Positions 20,018 to 30,589 of a stretch of 64,000 nt of DNA are shown one piece after another (the stretch's first letter is position 1; every line of letters begins with the position of its first letter). The position numbers and the translations under genes are program-made. Under the pieces are notes generated by a model that saw only the letters and a program-made list of their open reading frames with translations, had not been told where the DNA came from and ran no database searches. Source of the DNA: Coxiella-like endosymbiont (GTDB lineage: Bacteria; Pseudomonadota; Gammaproteobacteria; Coxiellales; Coxiellaceae); contig NZ_CP094378.1 in NCBI RefSeq assembly GCF_030643785.1, positions 124,001-188,000 on the forward strand. The letters are read 5' to 3'.

Positions 20018-21004
20018 ATGTGTAATTGGCAATTATCGTTAAAAAGAGCTGTTACCGATCCATCTGAATTATGCCGCGAATTAGCACTCGATCCAAAAAT
20101 GTTTCCTCAAATTTCGGAAGCGACTGCTCATTTCCCCTTACGAGTCCCGAGGGGATTTATCGCGCGCATGGAAAAGGGCAACCCAGAAGATCCTCTATTA
20201 TTGCAAGTGCTCCCTCAAGCAAGGGAGCTAATCGACTCTCCAGGTTACTGCCTAGACCCTCTCAATGAAAAGAAATCGAATCGGGTCCCAGGTCTCTTGC
20301 ATAAATATGATGGTCGAGTGCTGCTTACACTAAGCGGCGCTTGCGCAATTCATTGTCGCTATTGTTTTCGTCGTCATTTTCCTTACGATGAAAATACGCC
20401 TGGGAAAAAAGGATGGAACAGAATTTTTGATTATTTAAAATCGGATATCTCCATCACCGAAATTATTTTAAGCGGGGGTGATCCTTTAACAGTGAAAGAC
20501 AACATGCTAGTCGAATTCGTTTCTTATCTCGAAAAAATAACCCACCTCAAACGCTTACGCATTCATACACGTTTGCCAATTGTCATTCCTGAAAGAATTA
20601 CCAATGAATTTATCCATTTGTTAGATCATACACGATTATTACCTACAATTGTTATCCATTGTAACCATCCCAACGAAATCGATAAATCTGTTGCGACAAC
20701 CCTCCGTTCTTTACAGAGGACAAGAACGACCTTACTAAATCAATCCGTTTTATTAAAAAATATCAATGACCAAGCAGAAACTCTAATTCGTTTAAGTAAA
20801 AATTTATTTAAAGCTGGGGTTTTACCTTATTATTTACATCTCCTTGATCGGGTGCAAGGAGCTGCTCACTTTGAAGTGAGCGAAGTGCAAGCACAGTATT
20901 TAATTACAGAAATGATAAAAAGCCTTCCAGGTTATCTCGTTCCTAAATTAGTACAAGAAATTGCAGATGCTCCAGCAAAAATACCTGTTGTTACGACTCT
21001 CTAA
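20018..21004 (+). CDS. epmB: EF-P (R)-beta-lysylation protein EpmB (lysine 2,3-aminomutase family)
   Basis: A radical-SAM, PLP-dependent aminomutase that makes (R)-beta-lysine, which EpmA attaches to elongation factor P to help ribosomes through polyproline stretches. 328 residues, normal for EpmB and shorter than true lysine aminomutases. The 4Fe-4S motif CxxxCxxC is Cys109-Cys113-Cys116 (GACAIHCRYCFRRHFPYDE); SAM-binding SGGDPL follows, then RIHTRLPIVIPERIT and HLLDRVQGAAHF. ATG 20018. Neither efp nor epmA is in this window. The gene appears intact among many dead neighbours, which argues for selection. It is followed by a PH-domain relic on the other strand. Confidence 0.95.
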   Translation: MCNWQLSLKRAVTDPSELCRELALDPKMFPQISEATAHFPLRVPRGFIARMEKGNPEDPLLLQVLPQARELIDSPGYCLDPLNEKKSNRVPGLLHKYDGRVLLTLSGACAIHCRYCFRRHFPYDENTPGKKGWNRIFDYLKSDISITEIILSGGDPLTVKDNMLVEFVSYLEKITHLKRLRIHTRLPIVIPERITNEFIHLLDHTRLLPTIVIHCNHPNEIDKSVATTLRSLQRTRTTLLNQSVLLKNINDQAETLIRLSKNLFKAGVLPYYLHLLDRVQGAAHFEVSEVQAQYLITEMIKSLPGYLVPKLVQEIADAPAKIPVVTTL

Positions 21005-21025
21005 GATTGCACTTTCTAAGATTGC
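21000..21025. repeat. Direct repeat, 11 bp, period 15
   Basis: TCTAAGATTGC at 21000-21010 and 21015-21025, over the epmB stop codon and just after it. Confidence 0.8.
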
Positions 21026-21575
21026 TTTCCACCAGTCTCTTTTTTATCAATCAGCAAGTCGACTTGACGTTGGATACAACATCGGAATTCAAGTGGCTTT
21101 GGAACATTAGTATAAAAATTATGAGTGCCACCTATTCCCGTAATAACCAAAGTTCCGTAATTCAAAAATACGTCCTTAATGGTTTGATTAAGATCGACCT
21201 CCTTCTAAACGACGCAAGAAAACCTCCAACGAATTGCCGCAGATCCAGCTTTTTTTCATAATGACCCGCTTGTCCGTTATTCCGTATTCCGAAGTCCGAT
21301 AGGAAATATAAGCTAAAATCAACCAATAAATTCCTATTATTAATGCAATAAAACTACAAATTTCATATTTTCATATAAGGCATACCTTCCCAAAGATTAG
21401 AACGAAAGAGAAAATAAGAAGGACCGTACACATAAAATAAAAAAGCAACTATCAGAGCCGAAACTCCTGGGGCATAAATAATTCCATGAGGCCCAGTAAA
21501 ATAAACTAATTTTTTATCTTTTAGTAATGTCTCTTTTATGTAGCAAGCAGGGTATTAATCATTCTCCAAAAAATT
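21010..21575 (-). pseudogene. PH-domain (DUF304/YdbS-like) membrane protein, relic
   Basis: Read from about 21575: YIKETLLKDKKLVYFTGPHG, a hydrophobic helix (GVSALIVAFLFYVYGPSYF), WEGMPYMKI, a second hydrophobic stretch, then over other frames FGI-like residues, KVGLIRR/EVFLRRLEG-type pieces, TLVITGIGGTH-like remains and PKPLEFRRCIQRQVDLLIDK. The order (two helices, then a bacterial PH domain) matches DUF304 proteins. Broken by stops. It lies directly downstream of parC on the same strand. Confidence 0.55.
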
Positions 21576-21579
21576 TTTT

Positions 21580-23828
21580 TCACATTTTAAACACACTCAC
21601 ACTATCCACCTTGTGAAAGCCTTGAGGCAGTTTGTTACCTCGGCATCCTCGTTCACCTTGAAAATTGGTTAAATCACTGGTTTTCAGAGTTAGTTGTCGT
21701 TTTCCTGAATAAAGAATCAAGGCGCTATTCTCATTCAATAATGCTAATGCTACACAATATTCTTGACGGTTCGCCAAACGTGCGAGAGGAATCTGAATGA
21801 TTTTATTCCCTTTTCCTTTTGGTAATTCGGGTAATTCAGCGACGGGGAACACTAGCAATCGTCCTTCCGAAGTAATAGCTGCCAGATATTGCGATTCTTT
21901 ATCTGTCACCCACAGAGGTTCCATCACTTGTGCTCCTTTGGGGACTTTAATTATGCTTTTCCCACTTCGGCTTTTTACATATAAATTAGTCAGAGTCGTT
22001 AAAAATCCATAACCGGCGTCAGAAGTTAACAAGCAAAGATCTTCATTTTTACCCATTAAAACTCCCACAAATTGAGCGCCAACTTCGGGTTTCAATCGAG
22101 CTGTTAAGGGTTCACCTAGCCCACGCGCGGACGGCAATGTGTGTACTGGTAATGAATAGCTTTTCCCAGCCGAATCTAAAAAATAACCAGCTCATTGGTG
22201 CGGCCTTGGGCTTGCATTAAAAATTCATCTCCCGAACGATAATTCAGCCCACGGCCATCAATATCGTGTCCTTTTGCCGCGCGAACCCAACCTTTTTTTG
22301 ATAAAATCACGGTAACGGGCTCCGATGGAATCATTTCTTCTTCGCGAATAGCTTTCGAAATAGGTCTTTCAATTAAAGGGGATCGACGCCCATTATCATA
22401 ATTTTTTTTATCGGCAATTAATTCGGATCGAATCAATTTTTTTAATTTTGTTTTTGATGCTAAGGTTTTTTTGATCTCATCATGTTCTTGAGCTAATCGC
22501 ATCTGTTCTTCACGAATTTTCTTCTCTTCGAGTTTAGCCAATTGACGTAATTTAATTTCGAAAATGGCATCAGCTTGCTTTTCGCTTAGTTTAAATTGTT
22601 TCATTAAATCAGGTTTCAGCTTATCTTCTTGGCGAATAATCGCAATAATTTCGTCTAAATTTAAAAAGGCAATAATCAATCCATCCAGGATGTTCAATCG
22701 TTCAATAATGATCTCTAATCGATATTGTAATCGTTTCCGAACGGTCTGCATTCGATAGTCCAGCCATTCTTTCAAAAGAGACAGCAAGTCTTTAACCTGC
22801 GGCCGTTCGTCGATTCCTATAACGTTTAAATTAACCCGATAACTGTGCTCTAAATCTGTTGTAGCAAACAAATGCGCCATAAGTTCATCAATGTCCACCC
22901 GATTAGACCGAGGCAAAATAACAAGTCGCGTGGGATTTTCATGATCTGACTCATCGCGAATATCACTCACAGTAGGTAACTTTTTAGCAAGCATCTGCGC
23001 TGCAATCTGCTCTAAAATTCGATTACCTGAAACTTGATGCGGTAAAGCGGAAATTACAACTTCCCCATTTTCTTGCCGATACGTTGCGCGCATACGTAAG
23101 CTTCCTTGGCCTGTTCGATAGATGGTTCGAATTTCACTAACAGGAGTGATAATTTCGGCAGACGTTGGATAGTCAGGCCCTTGGATAAATTTCATCACTT
23201 CTTTCAAAGTGGCCTCGGGGTTATCCAATAAATGCACACAGGCATCTGCTACCTCAGCAAGGTTATGGGGAGGGATATCTGTTACCATACCTACTGCAAT
23301 CCCTGATGCCCCATTTAATAACACATTGGGTAAGCGAGCCGGTAAAAGGACCGGTTCTTGTAACGTGCCATCAAAATTAGAGACCCAATCCACAGTCCCC
23401 TTTTCGAGTTCAACCAATAAAAGCTGAGCATACGAAGAAAGTCGGACTTCTGTATAACGCATCGCTGCGAAGGATTTAGGATCGTCAAGGCTCCCCAAGT
23501 TCCCTTGTCCGTCCACAAAAGGATAGCGACACGAAAATGGTTGCGCCATTAGCACCATTGCTTCATAACAAGCGGTATCTCCGTGAGGATGAAATTTACC
23601 GAGAACGTCTCCCACCGTTCGCGCGGACTTTTTATACTTAGCGGTTGATTTTAAACCTAATTCTGACATGGCATAGATGATACGCCGCTGAACTGGCTTT
23701 AGCCCATCAGCAATATGGGGAAACGCGCGATCCAATATTACTGACATGGAATAATCGAGATAGGCTTTTTCAGTGAATTCTGCTAAAGGTTGCTGCTCGA
23801 TAATGACGCGTATATTCTTATCTGCCAT
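21580..23828 (-). CDS. parC: DNA topoisomerase IV subunit A (single frameshift)
   Basis: Cuts and passes DNA duplexes with ParE to separate daughter chromosomes. From ATG 23828 (an in-frame ATG lies five codons upstream; [10 protein letters not shown] fits the family better) the frame holds KPVQRRI, the quinolone-region [14 protein letters not shown], the catalytic Tyr at about residue 125 in AAMRYTE, and a long coiled-coil arm. It ends at 22176 after NELVIF, and the next frame continues directly with [20 protein letters not shown] to the end of the C-terminal beta-pinwheel at 21580. The break is in the A run 22178-22183; one more base restores a 749-residue ParC. As the gene should be essential, a sequencing error or slippage is more likely than loss. 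Confidence 0.93.
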
Positions 23829-23990
23829 AAAGAAACATATCAATTTTTTAAATGATAGGAGTATATGAGATTTCTAGATATTTGTCAGTTTTAACGCCAG
23901 GCGTTCCTTTCTTTCTTTCACAATGCTTGTCATAAAAACAGTTTTGACATATGATTAAAATAATCTAGATAAAATAGTAGAGATCCCTCA

Positions 23991-24648
23991 ATGAACGCTC
24001 TGCGGTTAACAAGAATAGTTCTCTTCAGTGTTTTTACCTTTCCTGCCTTCGCAGGAATCAAGAACACACCCGATTTTAAGGGTAATATTGATCATGAAAA
24101 GGCTGCTAGCTGTATTAAAGCCATTAAGTAAGTCGAAATTCAAATTAAAAGAACTCTTCGCTGATTATAAAATTTGCGTCCAAAACCTCTTGGTTAAGCA
24201 GCCCGTCTGCCAACAGTCTTTAACTTTCTTTAAATTAACGGATGGGGGCATTTTTAAAGCAATTCGTCGCTATAATACTCTTGACGTTATTCATGTAGAT
24301 TATGTTTACATCGCGGATCAAGGAACAGGTTATTTTCTGGTAATACCAACGGGGCAATTGATTACTTTGCTAGTCTTAATTTCTAAGAAAGAATTAAAAT
24401 CGGCGCCGGGGTACCAAGACATTACAAACCATTATCCGCATGTAGTAGGTATTTTAGATTTCCCCTATGCAGTAAAATTACTGTATCATCTTTATCGACT
24501 GGTTTCCGCACAACAATTAAAAGATGGTTGCAATGCTTGTGCATTAGCGGGCAAAGCGCGTGTAGATTATGACTTTTCGGCAGATGGAAAAGAGTTTTAC
24601 CAAATAAAAGTACTTAAATTAATCCCGCAGAGTAAATATGCGCAATAA
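23991..24648 (+). pseudogene. Secreted protein of unknown function, frameshifted
   Basis: ATG 23991 begins MNALRLTRIVLFSVFTFPAF and AGIKNTPDFKGNIDHEKAAS, a clear signal peptide cleaved after AFA, then stops near 24128. A second frame carries on with SKFKLKELFADYKICVQN and ends at 24648. The mature part has four to five cysteines (KICV, QPVCQQ, CNACAL), suggesting disulfides in the periplasm. I do not recognise the family. Its 3' end overlaps the coq7 start by 11 bases, so the two were probably one transcript. TTGACA at 23944-23949 may be its -35 box. Confidence 0.6.
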
Positions 24649-25285
24649 TCTCCGCCATTATTCGGTCCTCGATGAAGTCATTCTACAATGTCATAATTTT
24701 GTAGAAACCGTATTTAATCAATCCAGAGCCAGCCGGCAAAACCCAGCGAAGGAGTTTCCCGAACCAGTTCTTACCCATTCCGAAAAACAAAACAGTATTC
24801 GGTGTATGCGAGTGAACCATAGCGGAGAAGTGTGTGCTCAAGCCCTTTATCGCGGACAAATGATTTTATCTCAAAATTCAGCGGTCCAATCGCTGTTAGC
24901 AACAGCGGCCGAGGAAGAAACTGATCATTTAGCATGGTGCAGAGATCGTATAGAGGAATTGGGGGCATACACCAGTTATTTAAATATTTTTTGGTACATC
25001 AACGCCTTTCTCATAGGACTATTAGTAGGTGCAGCCGGGGATCGGTGGAGCCTTGGTTTTGTTGAAGAAACAGAAAAACAAGTCGAGACACATTTAGAAA
25101 ATCATTTACACAAACTTTCCTCTGTTGATGTTAAAAGCTGGAAAATTGTGGAACAAATGCAAAAAGATGAAGTCTCACATGGCCAAAAAGCAAAATCGGC
25201 AGGGGCAAAGGAATTGCCTTATACCATAAAAAAATTAATGAGCCTCCATGCCAAAGTTATGACGACTCTGGCCTATTGGATTTAA
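24638..25285 (+). CDS. coq7: 3-demethoxyubiquinol 3-hydroxylase (Coq7 family)
   Basis: A membrane-bound di-iron monooxygenase that adds the last ring hydroxyl in ubiquinone synthesis; found in some Gammaproteobacteria in place of the flavoprotein UbiF. 215 residues. Iron ligands are visible in order: the Glu of MRVNHSGEVCAQALYRGQ, Glu/His in EEETDHLAWC, later Glu in FVEETEKQVETH and the Glu-x-x-His of DEVSHGQKAK. Two amphipathic or hydrophobic stretches (IFWYINAFLIGLLVGAAG) hold it in the membrane. ATG 24638. It ends 3 bases from the convergent rpe. Looks intact, consistent with a working quinone chain. Confidence 0.95.
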   Translation: MRNNLRHYSVLDEVILQCHNFVETVFNQSRASRQNPAKEFPEPVLTHSEKQNSIRCMRVNHSGEVCAQALYRGQMILSQNSAVQSLLATAAEEETDHLAWCRDRIEELGAYTSYLNIFWYINAFLIGLLVGAAGDRWSLGFVEETEKQVETHLENHLHKLSSVDVKSWKIVEQMQKDEVSHGQKAKSAGAKELPYTIKKLMSLHAKVMTTLAYWI

Positions 25286-25288
25286 TTC

Positions 25289-25989
25289 CTAAGTTTTTCC
25301 TCTTCCTAATCCTAAAATCAATTGTTGTCGAATGGCTTGAATTTCTTTTTGATAGTTTGAAGCATGAAATAATCCAGAACCTACTACAAAGAAATCAGCT
25401 CCAGCTTGAGAAACCGCTGCAATATTATTTAATTTTATTCCACCATCGATCCCGAGCATCGCATTGCTCTTCAATTCTTCTAGCAATTGTCTTGTGATCG
25501 TGATTTTTTCCAAACTTTTTGTTATAAAAGATTGGCCTGCGAAACCTGGATTAACCGACATAAGTAAAATTAAATCAACTTCTTTTAAAATAGCAGATGG
25601 TAACAACACTGATTGCTCTGGATCAAAAGCAAGTCCCTTTTGCATCCCCGCTTGATCAATTAATGCTAGTGTTTTCTCCATATTTTTTGATGTTTCAGGA
25701 TGAAAGGTAATCAAATTAGCGCCGGCATTCGTAAACGCTTTTATAAAATCGTTCGGCTTTTCCACCATCAGATGAACATCAATGGGAACAGCAATTCCGG
25801 CTTTACGCAACGCTTCGCATACTAGAGGACCAAAACTTAAATTAGGCACAAAATGATGATCCATCACATCAAAATGAATATAGTCAACGCCGGCTTCTAC
25901 AGCTTGCTTTACTTCTTCTCCTAAGCGAGCGAAATCAGCTGATAAAATTGATGCGGAAATAATTTTTTTTGTAAAAACTCTCTGCTCAT
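25289..25989 (-). CDS. rpe: Ribulose-phosphate 3-epimerase (single frameshift near the start)
   Basis: Interconverts ribulose and xylulose 5-phosphate in the pentose phosphate pathway. From ATG 25989 the frame is MSREFLQKK, then it must shift in an A run (T8 at 25963-25970 on the plus strand) to read IISASILSADFARLGEEV, VDYIHFDVMDHHFVPNLSFG, VHLMVEKP, FHPET, GLAFDPEQ, MSVNPGFAGQSF and LGIDGGIKLNN. All metal and phosphate ligands are present (His and Asp of HFDVMD, the GFAGQ and GIDGG loops). One added base gives 233 residues. Convergent with coq7. Probably a real, working gene if the run is misread or slippage occurs. Confidence 0.9.
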
Positions 25990-26009
25990 GCTATCCCAAT
26001 CCAACTGAT

Positions 26010-26848
26010 CCAGAAATGGGATCATTTTTTATTTTCATCCCATTCCGTTGGTTTTTCAAATTTGTTCGTAAGCATTTTTAATTTGTTGAGTCTTCTAAAT
26101 AGCCAGTTTTATCATTTCGGGCAGTAATCTTTTCGCCATCAATTTATCAGGGTGATGTTGACTCATCAAGCGTCGATAAGTTTTTTTAATTTCAGAATCA
26201 GTAGTAGCGTTCATGGTTAGTCCTAATATTTTATAAGCATCGTTTAAATGAGAATAGGGACTGGATGGAAACTTTTGGTGGTAGCGTTGATAGTTTTGTT
26301 CAACTTAGAAGCGTTGTTCAAATTGATGATATTGGAAACCATTTATCTCCAGGCATTCGCAAATATATTGCAATACTTGTCGCTTATATTGACTAATCTA
26401 TCCCACATCCGCATAAGCCATTTGAATCTAGATTTCTAAAAATATTCGCAATAAAGTGGGTTAGCATGTATGCCGCAATTGATTGAGAATAACACACTGA
26501 AGTTGAAATGGGATTGTTTGCCCTCAGTAAATAAACGGATGTTCTCATTTCATGTTATCGTCCAAGCCCATCTGTTGCATTACATGACGAGCTTGACGAA
26601 TTTCATTTTTAGAAACTTGACCATCTGATTTAGCTACAAAACCCATTTACGCGGAAAGTGGTATTAAAAAATACTTCCTGCACTTTTAGTTTGCGAGGAG
26701 CGATAGGAAGAAGCCGATTGGCAACCATTGATGAAACCAACCTTAATCGAAAATAATATGACCAAAAATTAAACCGGTAATAAGCCCAACTGGACCAGCC
26801 AAAAAAATCCTAAAAGCATCCCAATGATTTTGCCAGTCCAATTTTCAT
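26010..26848 (-). pseudogene. djlA: DjlA-type membrane-anchored DnaJ-like co-chaperone, relic
   Basis: Starts with a glycine-rich hydrophobic anchor (GPVGLITGLIFGH), then the TerB-like middle (SAFMGFVAKSDGQVSKNEIRQ, ARHVMQQMGLDDN; SQYKRQVLQYICECLEI), then the C-terminal J domain with [27 protein letters not shown] (the HPD tripeptide that stimulates DnaK is intact) and TQQIKNAYEQI. The order is exactly that of DjlA. At least six stops or shifts. It was probably an inner-membrane stress co-chaperone. Confidence 0.75.
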
Positions 26849-27186
26849 TATCTTGTCACACAATTAATTGCGTTAAAATCGAACGACCCTAGGAAGTCCT
26901 TCCCAAGATCAGCGATACTGGAAAGACTAGCGTTAAAGATGAGAATGGAGTTAATTAACACGCGAACCGATAGAATCGCTAAGTTCAGAGCTTTATCTGA
27001 TGATTCTATTTTAAAATCAATCACATAGGAAATTAACGTATGCTTCCTAACCCAACCGCACTGCAATTTACCTCTTTTTTCTGGCCCCTTGCGCCAATTG
27101 GAAAAACGCTTTCTCGAACATCGAATAAATATTAAAACGTGATTTTGCAAACAATAGTTAAAAAAACACCGCCACCTTTTATACAT
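26848..27186 (-). CDS. Uncharacterised 112-residue ORF
   Basis: An open frame upstream of the djlA relic on the same strand. The N-terminal third (rich in Cys, Arg, Trp) does not look like normal protein; the C-terminal part (FKIESSDKALNLAILSVRVL, then SSIADLGKDFLGSFDF) does. I recognise no family. It may be the decayed end of a gene or chance in A+T-poor DNA. Confidence 0.25.
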   Translation of the reverse strand: MYKRWRCFFNYCLQNHVLIFIRCSRKRFSNWRKGPEKRGKLQCGWVRKHTLISYVIDFKIESSDKALNLAILSVRVLINSILIFNASLSSIADLGKDFLGSFDFNAINCVTR

Positions 27187-27199
27187 CCGTAGACCTGCG

Positions 27200-28360
27200 C
27201 AACTCAGGATTTAAATTGGCACCGGTAGATACCAATCTCTTTCCCGCCGGCTTTCAACAATTTATAAATACGGATTATATACCCCTTTATATCCCACCAA
27301 GCTGTGCAGCCACTATAGCGGAGATTTGCCTCGATGTCACACGCCTGCTTCTCATCCCCCGAGAGTTATTTCCGCAACATCTATTATTTTAAAAGTTTAG
27401 CTATGCTCCAGGAAATTTTGAAAAATGCAGGATTTGAGGTGTGCATTGGTTCGCTGGACTCTTGATTACCCGAGTTTCAAATTCATGAATTACCTTCAGG
27501 CCGCAAACTACGGACTGAACCTTTGAAACGCAAAGGAGACCAAGTAGGAGTGAGGGATTTTTTCCCCTGTTGTGTCATATTAAATAATGACTTATCCGGC
27601 CACGTCTCTGATATTTTTCAAAACTTGAACCAACAAATCATACCAGCCCAGCTCCTCAGCTTGGCTGGACAACTCCCCTGAAGTCAGGGTACACTTCACA
27701 GCTTATGGAGCTCTGCTTCTGAAGAATTCGCTTCCCTCATCAACCTTTATCTGTGGTTGATTGGCACTCTTTTCGATCAATGTCCGGAAGTTGATTTTCT
27801 TAAAAAGAAGGCGAGGGAATGCCTCGTCAACCGCACTGAAGGTATCATCCTGTGCGCTGTTAAAAAATATGTGCTTATAATACAATATTACTGAAGAGCC
27901 CTTTCTGGTTATTAAAACAGATGTTGGAACCTATAGAATGGGCGCGATGATGATGATATTCAAGAACCCCGAAGCCCTGCGCTTATCTGGAATCGTAAAA
28001 GACGCACACGAATGTCTACTTCGAAAAGGCAGCGTCCCCGTGACTAAAGCGACTGTCAAAGAACGAGTATATTCTTTTGAAACAGCGGAGAAGAAAATGC
28101 TGTAGCTGGACCTGTCGTCTATTTATTCGGTCGTCATGTAATCGGTAGTTTCTACCGTATTCATAAAAGGTCGCTGGCCCAACGAAAATTTAAATACCTC
28201 GGGGGATGATTTTATTCCTATGAAATTTGACACCTACCCCCTTGTAGTGCACCCTGTGAAACTAATAAAGTCTGTGAACCGATTTTATGTTTATGGCGCA
28301 ATCGTACGTCTTGCCGCATTAGCGGCAGCTCGTGAATTGGTATTGTTTAATATTTAATAA
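27200..28360 (+). pseudogene. gshA: Glutamate-cysteine ligase, relic
   Basis: Pieces over all frames just upstream of gshB: DYIPLYIPPSC, AATIAEICLDVTRLL, FEVCIGSLD-like residues, GDQVGVRDFF, VVILNNDLS, a GTYRMGAMMM region and ERVYSFETAE, then VYFFGRHVIGSFYRIH. They fit the proteobacterial GshA type of about 430 residues common in Legionellales-like genomes. Identification leans on the position before gshB. Makes gamma-glutamylcysteine. Clearly non-functional. Confidence 0.55.
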
Positions 28361-28867
28361 AGAGTAGATTGTAATGAAAATTGGCATCCTCATGGGACCC
28401 TATTTCTAACATTCGTGTCTATAAAGACACAAGTTTTACTCTGTTACTGGCGCTTTAAGCGAGAAATTATGAACTTCATTTTCATGGTTTGAATTAAGCG
28501 ACACCTATATCCAACTCTTAAATGAGCTCGATATTTTTCTTATGCGAAAAGAATCTACCCTTTAATATGTCTTATATTTATTTGTATTTGCTAGAACTTG
28601 CTGAAAAAGACAGATTGTTTGTGGTAAACAAACCGGAGAGTTTACGCGATGCTAATGAAAAATTGTTCGCCAATTGGTTTCCTCAATGCACACCGAACCA
28701 AAAAATTTTGGTTATCTCGCGTAAAGAGTTATTACAACTCTTTCTCCAGGAACAAAAAGAAATTGTGATTAAACCGCTCGGAGCAATGGCCAGGTAAATC
28801 AATTTTTTCGATTAACTACTCAGGATCCCCAATGTCTTTGTCGTTATTAACACAATGACAGTCAACG

Positions 28868-28893
28868 GAAAACGAGGAAAACGAGGAAAACGA
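28868..28893. repeat. Tandem repeat, 9 bp x about 2.9
   Basis: GAAAACGAG repeated almost three times, in the gshB relic. Confidence 0.9.
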
Positions 28894-28910
28894 CTCGTCA
28901 TGGCACAGCA

Positions 28911-28936
28911 ATTTATTCCAGCTATTTATTCCAGCT
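28911..28936. repeat. Tandem duplication, 13 bp x 2
   Basis: Two exact copies of ATTTATTCCAGCT; breaks the gshB frame. Confidence 0.95.
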
Positions 28937-29130
28937 ATTAAAGATATGGCAATAAGCGAATCATTTTAATTAATGGTGAACCCGTTCCTTACCCTTTAGC
29001 GCGAATTCCCGCGAAAGGCAATTTTCGTGGAAATTTAGTGGAAGGTGCTATACAGGAGTAGGACAAGAAGAACTGACTGATCGCGATCGATGGATATTTC
29101 AACAAATAGGGCCACTCCCCAGGGATTCGG

Positions 29131-29160
29131 AGAATTAGAAACTCAAGAATTAGAAACTCA
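29131..29160. repeat. Tandem duplication, 15 bp x 2
   Basis: Two exact copies of AGAATTAGAAACTCA near the 3' end of the gshB relic. Confidence 0.95.
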
Positions 29161-29245
29161 ATTTAAAATCAATATCGCGGATTAATTCGTCGATTTTCTA
29201 GAAAAACAATTTAAACATACGCGGTAAACTTACTGAGAGTTAGCG

Positions 29246-30032
29246 ATGACTGATACTATCGCCGTTACTTGCTTGGACGAATCACGTCAATAATATGCAG
29301 AAAAACTTGCAACTGAATTAAAATTAGCTTCGGTTACCCCCTTCTACTAAAAATTATCCTATTTTATTGACTGTCACGCCTTCTCGTATTGAACTGCGTT
29401 TGACTGATCCAAAAGCGCCCGATTCTGTGTATATAGATTTCCTTAATAAGGAGCACTGGCTCATCGAAACTTATTTAGAGGAAGTGGCCCATCCCACGAC
29501 GGGGGGCAATTAATCGCGCTCTCGCTGTTGGATTAAAACCTAATCTCTCACCCTACTGTTTTAGATTTAGCAGGCTTAGAGGCCGAGTGCTTTTATTCTC
29601 GCTACTCTCGGATGTAACGCGTAACTATGCTAGAACGCATAATCTCATCATCACTGTACTATTGAAAGAGGGTTTAGCTCGCGCTCACAAACAGCTGAGT
29701 GGTTTAAGTTCTTAGAATTAAAATTAATCAAAACAGAAGCGCAAAGTTATCTTTTAAAACTTAAAACTTTTTACGATGTTATTTATACGGACCCGATGCA
29801 TCTCTATCCTGTGAAAAAAATCTGCGCTCGTAAAAAAAAGAAATTCGGATATTAGATCATGTAAGTGGGTAAAGACGAAGATACACACCCCAACTCTTAG
29901 AGATCGCTTTTAAAGAAAGCAAAATATGGCGTCGTTGTTAAATACCCGAGATTAGCACTTAAATTAACGGATTCTAATCCCACCATATTTTACGAAGTCA
30001 AAAGCAGCCGATTCGATATCTATCTGACTTAA
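29246..30032 (+). pseudogene. rsmJ: 16S rRNA (guanine1516-N2)-methyltransferase RsmJ, relic
   Basis: ATG 29246 begins MTDTIAVTCLDES. Later: LKLASV, YPILLTVTPSRIELRLTDP, VYIDFLNKEHW, GRALAVGLKP-like remains, VLDLAGLEAE with FILATLGCNV (from D-x-T-A-G-L-G-x-D-x-F-x-L-A-x-L-G), MLERI, FYDVIYTDPMHLYP (from D-x-x-Y-x-D-P-M-Y/F-P) and PRLALKLTDSNPTIFYEVK at the C-terminus. Order and spacing are those of RsmJ. Many shifts; the SAM loop itself is damaged. Ends 8 bases from convergent erpA. Confidence 0.75.
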
Positions 30033-30040
30033 AGCAATCA

Positions 30041-30451
30041 TCACGCTGCAAAAGAAGAGCCACAACCGCAGGTAGTTTTTGCATTAGGGTTACGAATCAC
30101 AAATTGAGCGCCACTTATATCCTCGCGGTAATCGATTTCAGCACCTTGGAGGTATTGGAGACTTAAAGGATCAACTAATAACCTTACCAATCCTACTTGG
30201 CCACTCCCACCATATTCATTCTCTTCTTCCTTTGTCTCTAAGGCTTTCTCAATAACCAAATCATCGGGGTTTATGGTTTCATCGAAGGTAAATCCATATT
30301 GAAATCCTGAACAACCACCACCAGTGATAAAGACGCGCAAATTCAGATGAGGATTATTTTCCTCATCAATGAGTCCCTTCACTTTACAGGCTGCAGCGTC
30401 AGTAAAGATTAGGGTAAGCTGGGGAGGAAGTTTTCGTGCTAAATCTACCAT
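30041..30451 (-). CDS. erpA: Iron-sulfur cluster insertion protein ErpA
   Basis: An A-type carrier that delivers 4Fe-4S clusters, notably to isoprenoid and respiratory enzymes. The three cluster cysteines are present: [15 protein letters not shown] and CGCGSSFAA at the C-terminus. 136 residues, against about 115 in enteric ErpA; the extra length is an acidic stretch ([16 protein letters not shown]) between the fourth strand and [11 protein letters not shown], plus a slightly longer start. Start ATG 30451; [10 protein letters not shown]. It is intact, flanked by dead rsmJ and hemJ. Could also be called an IscA-family protein, but [11 protein letters not shown] favours ErpA. Confidence 0.93.
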   Translation of the reverse strand: MVDLARKLPPQLTLIFTDAAACKVKGLIDEENNPHLNLRVFITGGGCSGFQYGFTFDETINPDDLVIEKALETKEEENEYGGSGQVGLVRLLVDPLSLQYLQGAEIDYREDISGAQFVIRNPNAKTTCGCGSSFAA

Positions 30452-30589
30452 AGGAATGGATTATCCAATTATTAGACATCAGCGTCAACTAGCTTATTTT
30501 TTCACATTTGTAAGCTACTCTACGCTTAGAGATTTTTTAGATCGAACTCATCCAAGGATTTTCTATTCTTTAGGCTACCGGGCCCTTGT

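Larger units (their letters stand above)
28374..29229 (+). pseudogene. gshB: Glutathione synthetase, relic
   Basis: ATG 28374 begins MKIGILMGP and SNIRVYKDTSFTLLLA, the known GshB start. The best frame (28522-28797) gives FNMSYIYLYLLELAEK, FVVNKPESLRDANEKLFANW and FPQCTP, then KEIVIKPLG of the ATP-grasp fold; later NGKRLVMAQQF, KRIILINGEPVPYPLARIP and KGNFRGN. Three tandem microduplications (28868-28893, 28911-28936, 29131-29160) interrupt the second half and shift the frame. Would join gamma-glutamylcysteine and glycine. Non-functional. Confidence 0.8.
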
